Shown here piece after piece: positions 1 to 11,135 of a stretch of DNA of 64,000 bases. Position 1 is the stretch's first letter. Every line of letters starts with the position of its first letter. The translations under genes and the position numbers were made by a program. The stretch is from assembly GCA_949752735.1 (NCBI GenBank), contig OX457047.1, positions 15,548,922 through 15,612,921 on the forward strand, given 5' to 3'. This DNA is from Lumbricus terrestris (Eukaryota; Annelida; Clitellata; Crassiclitellata; Lumbricidae). Below the pieces are notes generated by a model. That model made no database searches and was not told where the DNA came from. It saw only the letters and a program-made list of their open reading frames with translations.

Positions 1-9
1 ATATAATTA

Positions 10-44
<35 letters not shown>
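1..44. repeat. (TA)n microsatellite
   Basis: Near-pure alternating TA with one TG interruption. It starts at the window edge, so its full length is unknown. Confidence 0.95.
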
Positions 45-46
<2 letters not shown>

Positions 47-781
47 CCTCTTTGACCTTACAAGGTCAAACGGGGGCTTATTCGGGATCTTTGCACACGG
101 GCTCATTAGAAGCTAGCCACGCCATTAAGTCTAAAGTTAAAAATTCAATTAGTAAAGTCTTCCATTTAGTATGCAGGTCTATATTTTTTTGTCCAAATAA
201 TTCGAGCGATTCTCATCTCAATCTATTCACACCTGCAGCTTATCAAAGTATTTAGACGGTGTCTTATTAGTCTGGCTCATTCGTTCAAATCACCCGGCTT
301 TGTTTGCTCTGAAATTCCGTTAGGTGCTATGTATGCGGGCGGCTTTATTATTTCCTTTAATTAAACTCTAAGCACACGGCTAATATGGATCTGACAATGA
401 CATCCTGTAAGTAGGCTGAGCATCATAACATATGACTCATATGGTGATAAGCGGACTGCTGACCGTCTTGTTCAAACAATTTAGTCTCCGTCTGTGATGT
501 ATACGTAGGACTTAGAAGGCGTTTGAACCATTAGTTTTTTTTTGTTCATCACAAATCCATCTGGGTTTTTACCAGCTGTCACCGTCAGCATGTGCACGTG
601 CAACAATATATGGGACAGGTGTGGGCTCTATATGGACCCCACTTGAAAATGCAATTAGCACTATAGGGTTCTAGGTACACTTATGCATATTTTTTAAGCA
701 AGCGTAAAATAATGCGGTTGTCTATGTCATGATTTCTGTTCTCAATATCAGTATCCCACCTGCACACTCCATCTTCACGTC
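45..781. other. Non-coding DNA, nothing recognised
   Basis: AT-rich sequence without a convincing exon, repeat end or RNA gene. Open frames here are short and lack splice or family support. Confidence 0.6.
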
Positions 782-1155
782 CTTATCCTCCTCCTCCTTC
801 TTCTTTATCTCCTCCTCCTTCTCTTCCTTTTCCTTCTCCTCCTCCTCCTTCTTTTGCCCCTACTTCTCCTCTACGTCCTTCTTCTCTTCCTTCTCCTCCT
901 TCTCTTCATCCTCTTCATCCTCTTCATCCTCTTCATCCTCTTCCTCCTCCTTCTGTTCCTCTGCCTCCTTCCTGTCCTCTTTCTCTCCTCCTTCTTTTTC
1001 TTCTCTTCCTTCTCTTCCTCCTCCACCACTTCCTCGTTCTCGTCCTCCTCGTCGTTCACCTCCTCGTTCTCTTTCTTCTCTTCCTCCTCTTCTTCCTCCT
1101 CCTTCTGTTTCTCCTCCTCCTTCTCCTTCTCCTCCTCCTCTCCATCTTATTTGCC

Positions 1156-1190
<35 letters not shown>

Positions 1191-1203
1191 CTCCTCCTCC
1201 TCT

Positions 1204-1235
<32 letters not shown>

Positions 1236-1249
1236 CTTCTCCTCCTACG
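782..1249 (+). repeat. Polypyrimidine (CTC/CTT)n tract
   Basis: About 470 bases of almost pure C and T built from CTC, CTT and TCC triplets. Frames through it give Ser/Pro/Leu low-complexity peptides that are not genes. Long homopurine-homopyrimidine mirror tracts can form intramolecular triplex DNA. That is known of this sequence class, not shown here. Confidence 0.95.
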
Positions 1250-1292
1250 TGATCCCGATCACATAGGAGGAGGAGGAGGAAGAGGAGGAAGC
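1217..1292. repeat. Inverted repeat joining CT tract to GA tract
   Basis: The pyrimidine tract ends in CTCCTACGTGATC, followed by CC and then GATCACATAGGAGGAGG. The strand therefore switches from pure pyrimidine to pure purine about a near-palindrome centred at 1255-1256. The purine arm is short (about 30 bases). Confidence 0.8.
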
Positions 1293-1497
1293 TGTTAATC
1301 AACGGTAACACCTCTCGCCCAGAGTTGGAGAATGTTGCACGTGAAAAGGAACAACGGTAAAGATGCGTCTTCCTTGCAAAATGAACCACAAGTCGTTTCT
1401 GCCAGAATAACCAATTATTCTACCGTAAACGGTTCAAAAATATCCAAGCAACTAAAGTCTCCGACGTATGTCCAACATGATCAGCCAGGACATCAGC

Positions 1498-1700
1498 TGC
1501 AGTAGCCTACAATTTCATAGGCCTAGGCGATTCATGGGGCTTTAATCATGGGCATAAACCCAAGCATCATCAGCACACTTATACTGATGCGATCAACATA
1601 TTTTTGACAATAATTGTAAACTTATGTTGTCCTAATGACCAATGCAGTCAACAGCTTATTCCCAATGCTCTTGTAAAAGACTATTTTGATATTTTCGGTC
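1498..1700 (+). repeat. Direct repeat, copy 1 (pair with 2605-2786)
   Basis: This segment recurs about 1.1 kb downstream with substitutions and small indels. Shared blocks include TGTAAACTTATGTTG, CCAATGCAGTC and TATTTTGATAT. It may be a mobile-element fragment or a local duplication. No coding content was recognised. Confidence 0.7.
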
Positions 1701-1754
1701 CAACTTACTGTCACATCCCCATTCCATTTATTTGTTTATTTATTTCGGAATTTT

Positions 1755-1925
1755 TATGTGACGCTCCTCCAACGTCTTCCGTCTTTTTGTAAATTACGTT
1801 TCAGCGCCGTTTGCTGCCTGTCCATGGTAGCCTACTTATGCTTACTCAAATACTCCTATTATTGGACACCGGTCAGTAGGACATTTCCTGAGTCCCTTCT
1901 GGAAGTACAATGATCTAGTACCAGA
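1755..1925 (+). repeat. Dispersed repeat, copy 1 (pair with 5135-5225)
   Basis: The block ending CGGTCAGTAGG...TACAATGATCTAGT recurs near 5.2 kb in the same orientation. The family is not identified. Confidence 0.6.
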
Positions 1926-2365
1926 TTCTTATATTAGGCCTAGGCCTACTACCTGGACGAAATAGATAGGCTAGCCGTTCCAGAGGTTTTCTCTTCGGAT
2001 TTTTTAAGGATCCTTTGTGCACATATTTGCCTATTATGGGGTAAAAATAAGAATAGCATCATATTTTTGCTGTTGTCACTTTTGTTGGGCCTACTTAAAA
2101 ATTACCATATTTTCACATTAAAATCATAATACATGTAGGCTACTATTGTTATTATTTCATCCGTCAAATTGGTGATACTCAGGTCTGCAAGTAATAGAAA
2201 TTGTTCTGAGCTGGTTGCTGGTCATTGCTCAGATATAGACTTATAGGCCTACGGGTTGCTTAATTCAGACGATTCCGCGAAGTCAGACTGCGTGGAATCC
2301 CACTGGTAATAAAAACTGATTGAGAAAAGTAGTTTAAATCCCTCTTTGTGCAACATTATCAGCCA

Positions 2366-2590
2366 GAGCGTGGGACTCGGTGGTGCAGTGGGTATGTTCG
2401 TTGCCTTGCAGCTGGAAGGCTGCAGGTTCGAATCCACCTCAAGTCGCCGCGTAAGGACCTTGGGAAAGTCCTTCACTCGCAATTGCTCAGCGCTTCGGCG
2501 TGAAACTCCGATGCAGTGTCCGCGCGGTAGTCGGGAGCGCCTATAAGTAGAGGGCTTGAAGGGGCGCTATAATAAGTGCACATACAAAGA
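2366..2590 (+). repeat. tRNA-derived SINE, copy 1
   Basis: The head carries RNA polymerase III promoter motifs: an A-box-like TGGTGCAGTGGG near 2380 and a B-box GGTTCGAATCC near 2427. These are followed by a tRNA-unrelated body (AGTCGCCGCG, GCTCAGCGCTTCGGCG) and a LINE-like 3' end (GGGAGCGCC...GGCGCTATAATAAG). The same structure recurs at 16717-17130, which establishes a repeat family. It would be copied in trans by a LINE that shares its 3' end. Confidence 0.85.
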
Positions 2591-2604
2591 AACAAACAAA
2601 AGAG

Positions 2605-2786
2605 CTGCAGTAGGTCTATAGCCTATTAGGCGATTCATGGACATAAACCACCATCAGCTTAATTATACTGATGCGAGGCAACATATTTTGACAATTGTAA
2701 ACTTATGTTGCCCTAATAACCAATGCAGTCCACAGCTTAGGCTATTCCCAATGCTCCATGTAACACACTATTTTGATATCACATCC
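2605..2786 (+). repeat. Direct repeat, copy 2 (pair with 1498-1700)
   Basis: Second copy of the 1.5-kb segment. It begins right after the SINE and shares the GGCGATTCATGG start and the TATTTTGATAT end. Confidence 0.7.
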
Positions 2787-3432
2787 ACAGCAGGAACTTC
2801 AAATGTCGCAGGCAAAAGCCAACTTGTTAGAAACTGCTGAGCAACTTCTGCAAACATTCAGACAGAATAATAAACCAAAAATGAAAGAATGGTGATCTGG
2901 ACCAACAACCCACGTGACTGTTTAACATAATTTATGCGAAGAAAGTTTGAGAGAAACGAGAATGTGTTTTAGTGTACGGCCTCATTCGAGAGATTTTTCA
3001 TACCTGCATAATAATAATAATATTGAGAATGAAGGACGAAAATAATATTAGGCTATACATCAACCGGAAGATGTCGTTTCTGGTTACTGTCGCAGAAAGA
3101 ATCCCTCGTCGTAAAGATCAGAATTTTAGTATCAGTTTAAAAATCTATAGATCGATTTATTTTGATTGGTATTTCATAATTTCATTCGATCGATTTATTT
3201 AGTGTTCCAACAGAACATTTCACAAAGCAAATCCGTTTCTTAAGTCACGAAATGTTTCACCGTTGGGCACAAAACGTATAGGCCTAGACCTAAAAGGAAC
3301 CAGCAGTGAACTACAGAATATATAGGGCCTACATATAATAATCATATAATATGTATAGATATGACTCCCTATAAGCTCAGTTACCATTTCTAGGTCTATG
3401 GGACAATTCAAACTCGATTCCAGTTATCTTAC

Positions 3433-3702
3433 CTCTGATCGTCTGCCGGGACCGAAGAAGTGAAGGCGGAATGTGCTGTCAATTTGTTACGTCTAGCAAC
3501 TGCCGATCTATCCTAATGTATTCTTTACCAGCATTCAAACTTGACCGAAGTAGAGAGATCTCTGTCCGACCGGTAGGCTATGGGACAGGAGGTCATACTA
3601 TGATGACAGCGAAAGCTTCTCTCAAATGGACAATCGTTGTCTAAAAGTTCTTTCAATACTTAAGAAATGTGCCGATAACCCGAGTTTCTACTCGTATTTA
3701 TA
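3433..3702 (-). promoter_or_regulatory. Candidate minus-strand promoter and 5' exon
   Basis: On the minus strand a TATAAATA box (3695-3702) lies about 260 bases upstream of a strong splice donor, CAGAG|GTAAGA (exon end 3433). The spacing would suit a TATA promoter with an untranslated first exon of a gene running left out of the window. No downstream exon was identified between 1 and 3432, so this stays a weak proposal. Confidence 0.25.
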
Positions 3703-4080
3703 CCAGACTCTGAATAATTGTTTCACAGTGCGAATTAATTATCAATCATCATCGGTGCAGCAAAGACAGTTAGGCTACTGTGTAGCGTCTTAATTGTGCA
3801 ACACCCTGCAAGTCCTTTAAGCAGCCAGGCACTCGCGCTGCAGTCCATCTCAGCACGTATCGACAATACCATGGCTGTTCATTATAATACTTCGCATAAT
3901 ATATACAACATGAAGGCCTACAAGTTACAACTGTTAACTTCTAAATGATCCGCAAGTGCATAATTATGATAATAATTATGCTACGTGCTTATAATATCTG
4001 ACATAGATATATATAACCATGCAGTGAACATGTGACAGATGGACGGACAATCTGTTTGCTGCAGTCTCTATAAAGTACTG

Positions 4081-4084
4081 TATG

Positions 4085-4142
<58 letters not shown>

Positions 4143-4145
4143 TAA
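4081..4145. repeat. (TA)n microsatellite
   Basis: About 60 bases of alternating TA flanked by TATG and TATACATA. It lies between AT-rich unique sequences. Confidence 0.95.
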
Positions 4146-5470
4146 TTAGATTGTGCCCATGTGTCTGCGCGAGACTACAGGAGGAGGAATTCTCCGATTG
4201 CAAGGATATAATTCATTCAAATGCAAAAAAATATTGTTCTCTTAGAGTTTTGACTGGTTATAGTTTGGCGAGAGTTGCTTTTCCGCGGTAGTCCTTAGTA
4301 GCCTACTAACAGAGCTACCGAAATACTCAGGTAGGCCACGTACATAGGATTACATAGCATGCGTGTATATATGCATCCAATCACACACATATATTATTGA
4401 GTTTACATTGGAGCTTTGGAGGATGAGTGGAACGCAATCATGACCTAGAGATGAAATTATGTTATTTTCAGTTTTAGTTTTGCTTAACGTTAACGTTAGG
4501 CCCTTTCATGTGACAATTACGTCTTGGTTTCCCGCCTTCCTGGCTGGTCACCCCTCTTCCTTGAGTGACACCATCAGTCATGATCATAACTGCCATCACT
4601 CCTGAGCCTTGTGCTACCATATTCTGCAGCCTGCTGATGTTTGCCCTAAACTAGATCGAATCTTATCCAACTCCTTGTGGCTGCTTTTGAGTTTTGACCA
4701 CTGACCACTAGCCCGACAGTATATTATAATTCCTTATGACTTTGTACCCGTGTGCGTCAATGTTTTGTCTATCTGTTCTCACCGTCCTTTGTCGCTGTCT
4801 CAATGTCTCACTCTATCTGTCTTTGCCTGTTTGCTTCTCCATTTACGTTCGAAGCATTTGACCCATAAGCTACAATGTTATTTAAGGTTTCAGATTTCTA
4901 TTCTCCTTTGACCACCTATAATGTCTGACGCGCTTCTCTATATCTACCAGTCTCTGTGTCCAGGTATACCTGTAAGCGCTAGAATGACCCTACTCCCTAC
5001 CCCTCATTTTCATGCACGTCAGTATACGCGTCTTGTGTTTCACTGCCTTTTACCAATAGCCCATATGAACCCGCCCGCCGACTCAGATTTGCCCTGTAGC
5101 GATTACCGCGTCTAGGCCGATCGCACGGAATCCTACACCATATCCCTCAATTTCTCTCCTATTTACTCCTATTCTTGGACATCGGTCAGTAGGGCAATCC
5201 CTTCGGGAACTACAATGATCTAGTTTTAGTTTCTCACAGCGATATCCGTGGTCTACTTCTACTTCTACATCTAACCTACATCATCGTATATGTGCAGTCA
5301 ATTTCTTTAGCTCATTTAGTCCTTTGTCACATATGAATAAGCGCAGGTATACTAGCACATTTTTAGGGTATTTGGTTATAATATTATGACATTACTCCAA
5401 TATACATATAAATCGGTGAGAAATGGCGGAAGCGATTAGATACTTGTAGATATAAGATAGAGATAGATTA
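4146..5470. other. Non-coding DNA with a dispersed repeat
   Basis: No supported gene. The segment 5135-5225 repeats part of 1755-1925. The stretch 4500-5120 is pyrimidine-rich and may be decayed LINE sequence, but no reverse-transcriptase motif is visible. Confidence 0.5.
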
Positions 5471-5500
5471 GCCTATGCGTTGCGACTGAGTAATTGCATT

Positions 5501-5840
5501 GTATTGCATTGTATTGCATTGCATTGTATTGCATTGTATCTTATCTGACCATTTATAAAGCGCTTCTCGCAGCAAGAGCCTTTCAGAAGCGCTCCCAGTG
5601 CGTTTAACTCCGAGAAAAAAGGCAAGTTTTTAGACGAGAGAAAGACGATGATACACTACCAGAGAGGATGGCAGAGCGAACCGATGGGGGAAGACCATTC
5701 CATAGGAAGGGACCAATGCAGGCAAATGATCTGGATTGAGCCATGGCAGTCCTGACTCGGGGGACAAAGAGGTCGAGCCGATCAGAGGACCTTAGAAGAC
5801 GCAGCGAAGTGGCAGAAAAGGGCGAAGTATCTGATCGCAC
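5501..5840 (-). mobile_element. LINE 3' end, CR1/L2-like, with short-repeat tail
   Basis: On the minus strand the last codons of a non-LTR reverse transcriptase (5604-5840) are followed by a 3' UTR (GGGAGCGCTTCTG, GCGCTTTATAAATGG) and a tail of ATTGCATTGT units (5501-5540). A CR1/L2-type LINE ending in short tandem repeats instead of poly(A) fits. A second copy with the same coding end and UTR lies at 63335-63475. The element is 5'-truncated, as is usual for LINE copies. Confidence 0.8.
5604..5840 (-). pseudogene. C-terminal fragment of LINE reverse transcriptase ORF
   Basis: The 78-codon frame contains VPRVRTAMAQSRSFACIGP, then WNGLPPSVRS, then SFSRLKTCLFSRS and a stop. This is the standard C-terminus of Jockey-superfamily LINE polyproteins (CR1, L2, Rex1 groups), where a small domain follows the thumb of the reverse transcriptase. 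The catalytic reverse-transcriptase motifs and the endonuclease are absent, so the copy is inert. The in-frame ATG at its start is incidental, because the homology begins part-way through a protein. Confidence 0.75.
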
Positions 5841-6465
5841 AGATATCTCGGAGCAAGACCCAATTGAGACTTAAGGACCAAAATTGGGACTTAAATTGTA
5901 TACGGGCCAAGAGTGGAAGCTAGTGAAGTTGTTAAGTCATGAATGTAGAAATGTGAAAGCAACGAGGAAGATGGGCAATGAGCCTAACAGCGGCATTGAG
6001 TACAGATTGCAGAGGAGCTAGGCGAACCTTAGGCAGGCAAATAAGGACAGAATTACAATAGTCAATCCGAGAACATACAATAGCATGCACAATTGAGGTA
6101 AAGATCGATGATGAGACAGATTTGCGAATAGCCCCGAACGGAAATTTGGAACAGTGACCATATAAATAACAAGTAGCAGAAATGTTCTAATTGTGAGTGG
6201 AAGAACACAAGTTAACATTCAATTTGATGTGAAAGACAGTCCTACATGCCATGATGTCAGGTTCTGCAAAAGCCTGCTTCCAGTTTTTTCTTCACATTTT
6301 AAAGCAATGACCAATAATTATTGACCATGCTGGTACTCTTTTCCGATATATCAAAACTACTCGGCAGGAACTCTGAATGGTCGTCTCATAGTTCGACCTC
6401 ACACAGCATCCTATCGGTGCAAATCTCGTGTCTCTGATTGGCCGAGAAATACGCCAAATAAGCTC
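5841..6465. other. Non-coding DNA, nothing recognised
   Basis: May include decayed upstream sequence of the adjacent LINE. No conserved motif was seen. Confidence 0.5.
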
Positions 6466-6468
6466 TTA

Positions 6469-6908
6469 GGGGCCGTCCATAAAGTACGTCACGCTATTTT
6501 TGACCCTTTTTGACCCCCCTCCCCCTGTCACAAACTGTCACAAATCTCGGACCCCCCCCCCCCCCCAAAGTACGTACGTCACACTTTCGAACAATTTTTT
6601 TTAAAACATAACCATTTACCTAACCCTCTAAACCCTAGGATACTATCCCTAATCCCTCTGATAGTGACGTGCGTCCCTAAACGCTTTGATAGTGACGGGA
6701 AATCAACTTTTATCCCGCCAGGCCGGGTTTTAGACACGCGTGGCCGGGCCGGGTCGGATTTTAGGTACTAAGAAAAAATAAATAAATAAAAATTTAAAAA
6801 ATAAATGTGTGACGTCACACATGGCCTGACCCCTCCCCCTGTCACAAACTGTCACACTTTCTTACACCCCCTCCCCCCTGGAGCGTGACGTACTTTATTG
6901 ACGGCCCC
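6469..6908. mobile_element. PIF/Harbinger-type MITE
   Basis: A 440-bp element with terminal inverted repeats GGGGCCGTCCATAAAGTACG and, at the other end, CGTACTTTATTGACGGCCCC (GTAC...TTTAT is imperfect). It is flanked by TTA on both sides (6466-6468 and 6909-6911). A 3-bp TTA duplication is the hallmark of PIF/Harbinger insertion. Further in, CCCTGTCACAAACTGTCACA occurs near both ends but in the same orientation. There is no transposase gene, so it is non-autonomous. Confidence 0.8.
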
Positions 6909-7330
6909 TTACTGAAGATACTATAGTTGTAGAGGTCTGCGAATAATTAATTATAGCCTATACCGGTATCCGCGGCCATGCTGTTGTCTCGATTAGTCAT
7001 ACATTTAGTCAGTTCATTGGTCTGATATGGATTTAGGAGCATCGATCGTGGGTGGATGACTTAAGTCGTTCCTTAAATTTCTTCTTCGAAATCTATTTCC
7101 TGTTGCTGCCTACATCTTCATCATAAAAAGCCACTTACTGATGTATACATTTTTAATTACCATTTTTACAAGCCTCTTACTACATGCACGATGAACGACT
7201 GTAGAGTCTAGAGAGCAGAGTTTTTTTTGTAAATTTGCGTGGGCATACGACGCACAATTACAATCGCTACAATTAATGTTCGTGGTGAAAGTGTAAAGGT
7301 CATGGACGTATTCGTAAAAAAGGCTTGAGG

Positions 7331-8158
7331 TAAAGATTAGCAGAGATAAAGATTAGCAAAGATAAAGATTAGCAAAGATAAAGATTAGCAAAGATAAAGA
7401 TTAGCAGAGATAAAGATTAGCAAAGATAAAGATTAGCAGAGATAAAGATTAGCAAAGATAGAGATTAGCAAAGATAAAGATTAGCAGAGATAAAGATTAG
7501 CAGAGATAAAGATTAGCAAAGATAAAGATTAGCAGAGATAAAGATTAGCAAAGATAAAGATTAGCAAAGATAAAGATTAGCAGAGATAAAGATTAGCAAA
7601 GATAAAGATTAGCAAAGATAAAGATTAGCAAAGATAAAGATTAGCAGAGATAAAGATTAGCAAAGATAAAGATTAGCAGAGATAAAGATTAGCAAAGATA
7701 AAGATTAGCAAAGATAAAGATTAGCAGAGATAAAGATTAGCAAAGATAAAGATTAGCAAAGATAAAGATTAGCAAAGATAAAGATTAGCAGAGATAAAGA
7801 TTAGCAAAGATAAAGATTAGCAAAGATAAAGATTAGCAGAGATAAAGATTAGCAAAGATAAAGATTAGCAAAGATAAAGATTAGCAGAGATAAAGATTAG
7901 CAAAGATAAAGATTAGCAAAGATAAAGATTAGCAGAGATAAAGATTAGCAAAGATAAAGATTAGCAAAGATAAAGATTAGCAAAGATAAAGATTAGCAAA
8001 GATAAAGATTAGCAAAGATAAAGATTAGCAGAGATAAAGATTAGCAAAGATAAAGATTAGCAAAGATAAAGATTAGCAGAGATAAAGATTAGCAGAGATA
8101 AAGATTAGCAGAGATAAAGATTAGCAAAGATAAAGATTAGCAGAGATAAAGATTAGCA
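7331..8158. repeat. 16-bp minisatellite, about 52 copies, two variants
   Basis: The unit TAAAGATTAGCAAAGA repeats without indels for 828 bases. Nearly all variation is one A/G position (AGCAAAGA or AGCAGAGA). The only other difference noticed is TAGAGATT near 7460. The order of A and G units is irregular, with local A-A-G periodicity (48 bp) in the middle. It has no spacers and is not a CRISPR. Confidence 0.97.
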
Positions 8159-8215
8159 GGTGCGCGTGATATAATAATGTATCAAATCTTCATTTTCATT
8201 ATTTTTTTTTTTTTA

Positions 8216-8433
8216 CCCGGACCACCATGGACTACTCTTACGGACAACCCTTTGACTCAACGGATTTGAACCTGATCCTATGGTAACTCGACCCGGACAA
8301 CCACGGACTACTCTCACGGACAACCCTTCTAACTCAACGCAGCGTTCGTTAATAAGCCGGTGCCCCGCGCTTGGCTTTCCAGTGGCGCTTTAGAAATTAG
8401 GAGATTACGATTACGATTACGATATAATGAGCA
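8216..8433 (+). repeat. Dispersed LINE/SINE 3'-end family A, copy 1
   Basis: Contains CTGATCCTATGGTAACTCG, GGACTACTCTCACGGACAAC, AACGCAGCGTTCGTTAATAA and TGGCGCTTTAGAAATT, and ends in a (GATTAC)n tail. The same series recurs at 22351-22563 and 61825-61955, and inverted at 10980-11135, 29146-29248 and 34730-35010. The duplicated CGGACTACTCT block at its start suggests a partial internal duplication. Confidence 0.75.
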
Positions 8434-8439
8434 TGCCTA

Positions 8440-8740
8440 CATGCATGTATCTACCGTCAGCCACTAGGTCTCTCATTGCGTCCATCTACGCAGCCTGCGA
8501 TCATCGTCAGGTATATGAGTCTTTTGGGTGAACCTCGACTCCAGCGCATTCAAAGGCGCTGCGACTGTTGCCCCCAACGAATTGAAAGTACTGCCACTTT
8601 TCCTCAGATACTCAAACTTTCGGTGGCACTTATAAGTGCCTCAAAATCCGTTATTTTTGGCGCTCATGTACCTAGGCTTACTGCCTTTCGCCCGGGTAGG
8701 GGAACTTACACCAACTCAGATTTCGTAACAGTTTCGTAGT
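8440..8740 (+). pseudogene. Possible decayed tyrosine-recombinase fragment
   Basis: One open frame runs 8476-8736. Reading across frames gives fragments resembling the N-terminal core-binding domain of tyrosine recombinases of the DIRS, Ngaro or Crypton type: an STQ/YAA...VYESFG segment, APNELKVLPLFLRYS, and an end rich in LTPTQIS. Frameshifts are needed to join them, and no catalytic R-H-R-Y residues are in range. A rival reading is plain intergenic DNA. I rate this weakly. Confidence 0.2.
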
Positions 8741-9503
8741 ATTAATAAATGAATGAAGGTAAATTTTTATGATGCTCTTGTGTTTATTATGATCGGACTA
8801 TGTTCCAAAGGGTGGTGCAACTACAACAAGTGATTACAATGCAGTGAGCAAAATTTATGGGGCACAGACAATAAAGCACGTGTAACGAGCCTGTTGAAGA
8901 AGCTAGGTTACATAAACCCTAAGGAAGCTCAACAAAAGCCTAGTGCTCTTTCTTTTGAAACACGGTGTTCATAAAGTGATCAAACCAACATTTTTCACAA
9001 ACAGGGTGTAGATTTCCATACGTTTACTGAAGTGTTGGTCCAATCCCCAGAATGCATTTTGTAAATACAAAAATGTGCACGTTTTCTGTACGACGGCATC
9101 ACTTCTAGGCTGTTCAATTTTCACGTGAACTTTTCACTAAGAAATTTCACGAAGGTTCATTTTCTTTGTCACACCGCTTAAGACTTAATTAACAAGTCAA
9201 GCAGTAAGCTTACAGGCTAATCTTCTAAGTCGCGGGCGTGGGTTTGCTACGCCTCACAAAGAGCATGCTGTAAATAATATAACCGTCGTACACCCACACA
9301 CACACCCACGCGCACACAGACACCCCACACATAATATAGACACACCTATTTATTTTATATAGTGCTTATAATAATAATGGGCTATGCAGCAATGGATGGG
9401 ACTGTGTATATTGAGAAATTGCTTGTTGTATGCCGTCTGTTCATTTGGCGCAAAGGTTAACTTCATGCAACGTATGTTGATATAATTTGTTTACAATGAT
9501 CAC

Positions 9504-9890
9504 ATGTCTTCTTCTAGCCAGTATCTTCTTCGTGGTTCGTGGCTGCTTCGATGCCTAGATGGCATTCTGTCTTCAACCGTCTTTCGTCAGCAGTTGCTTT
9601 GGTTGACAGTTTTTGTCGGTTTTCAATTGGTTTGTCACGGATATAGAAGTTTAAATAGGCCTATTCTTCTTCATGTAGGCTATCTGAGCGATATCGTGCT
9701 TCTAAATAGTTTGGGAATTAAATGTATTTCCCCCCTAAAAAATGGCGTAGGCCTAATACTCTGTATCCATAGTGACATCCTATGTAATATGGGGTATCGT
9801 TCAATGATGGTTTTAAATTATGTCAGTAATGAACCATCTTGTCAGGCGTTCCGTCGTGCAGATGAATATGAACAGATTAGCTTTCCGTAA
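9504..9890 (+). CDS. Unrecognised 128-codon open frame
   Basis: An ATG-initiated frame of 128 codons with no family motif that I recognise. It is moderately hydrophobic near residues 28-42 and has a possible signal-like start (SQYLLRGSWLLRCLDGIL), but no clear cleavage site. It contains the intergenic TAGGCCTA-type motif twice, which argues against coding. No splice sites, poly(A) signal or homolog is evident, and chance is the likeliest explanation. Confidence 0.12.
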   Translation: MSSSSQYLLRGSWLLRCLDGILSSTVFRQQLLWLTVFVGFQLVCHGYRSLNRPILLHVGYLSDIVLLNSLGIKCISPLKNGVGLILCIHSDILCNMGYRSMMVLNYVSNEPSCQAFRRADEYEQISFP

Positions 9891-10441
9891 AATAGGAATC
9901 AATAATTTATTATTATTATATTCGTTTAATAGTAACAAAAACTGATATAGACACACCGCTATCAGGTACAAAAAGCAGCTTATCAAATACAATATAGCCT
10001 AATACCTATAGAATGTCTTGAGCCTTGACTGTTGGATTAATTTTGTCTTAGGATGAGAGCACAAAATGACAGAAATTTAAAAAATGATTCTGTTTATATA
10101 GGCTACGATAGGCTAATGAGATTAGACTTCTTTTTCATCATTAATGAGCATATGGTGCCTTTCTATACAAAACCCGAGAGATGTAGGCTAACACAGCACA
10201 GGGCAACGTAGAGTAGCATGACCTAGGGCTTAAGTGAGTTGGAAGTCTGTACATCTGTGTTAGAGACTGCGTATTTTACAGAAGACGTTGGATAGGCCTA
10301 GGCCTACTTCATACTTCGTTTGTCTCATTCCTAGAATTATTTAGAATTTTAGATCATAGTTTTCATGGCGGAGCCATGGCACCATATGTCGCGTCTGCTA
10401 TTTGACGTCTTGCCTATAAATTTACTCTTAAAGAAGATATT
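9891..10441. other. Non-coding DNA, nothing recognised
   Basis: AT-rich, with several TAGGCCTA palindromes (for example near 10290). No exon or mobile-element end was identified. Confidence 0.55.
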
Positions 10442-10645
10442 AAAGATTTCAGAGGATTTTTGGCAAGTCATAAATAATAAAGATTTCAAAGGATTTTTAG
10501 CAAGTCATAAATAATAAAGATTTCGAAGGATTTTTGGCAAGTCATAAATAATAGCCTAAAGATCTCAAAGTTTTTTTGGCAGAAGACCAACAAATATCAT
10601 CATTAATCTCTTTATGACTTGCCAAGAATCCTTTGAAATCTTCAA
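10442..10645. repeat. 37-bp tandem repeat with an inverted copy
   Basis: The unit AAAGATTTCAAAGGATTTTTGGCAAGTCATAAATAAT (given in part: AAGGATTTTTGGCAAGTCAT) occurs at 10442, 10479 and 10516, with a decayed fourth copy near 10558. An inverted copy lies at 10609-10645. Each direct copy, and the inverted copy on the minus strand, can encode the peptide DFKGFLASHK. The repeat may therefore derive from a duplicated coding fragment. The inverted copy lies in an 88-codon minus-strand frame (10542-10808) of unknown origin. Confidence 0.8.
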
Positions 10646-10979
10646 TATCTTCTTTACGTTTAAATTTCCTCGACCTACTGACCAACTCCCATGACCATGA
10701 TGCGACCTCTGCCGAAACTGTCTCTCGCTTGCGCCGCTGCAACTGAACGATTTGCACGCATTCAAAACGAAGACATGAACCATAAGATGGCTCGATCCGC
10801 TGCTCCACTGGTCGTAGCTTCTATTTTCCCCCGTTAATAATGACTGGCTGCAGATACAGCCGCAGCAGCAGTGACAAAACGCATAGCAGACATTCAGGGT
10901 GACCTATTCACTTATGTTCATATGTTCATTATCCGCATTTGGAGGTTCTGACTGTAAGCTTGCGCTAACTTTTATGCGT

Positions 10980-11135
10980 AACCTCCAAACTTCTTAAGCG
11001 CAACTCGAAAGCCAAGCGCGGGCACCAGCTTATTCATGAGCGCTGCGTTGACCCAAAAGGGTTGTCATTATGAGTAGTCCAAGGGTCGGTTGCCATAGGA
11101 TCAGAGTGGGCGGAACATCCACTAAGGCGGGTGTC
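10980..11135 (-). repeat. Family A 3'-end repeat, copy 2
   Basis: Reverse-orientation copy with CCTCCAAACTTCTTAAGCGC, GCGCTGCGTTGACCC, GTAGTCC and GGTTGCCATAGGATC, followed by AAGGCGGGTGTCGTCT. It matches the plus copies at 8216 and 22351. Confidence 0.75.

Noticed and set aside
729..1298. Ser/Leu/Pro-rich and Arg/Glu-rich open frames in the first CT tract
   Set aside because: Pure triplet repeat is open in several frames on both strands. No splice or family support.
7331..8158. CRISPR-like regular array
   Set aside because: Head-to-tail 16-bp units with no spacers, in a eukaryotic genome.
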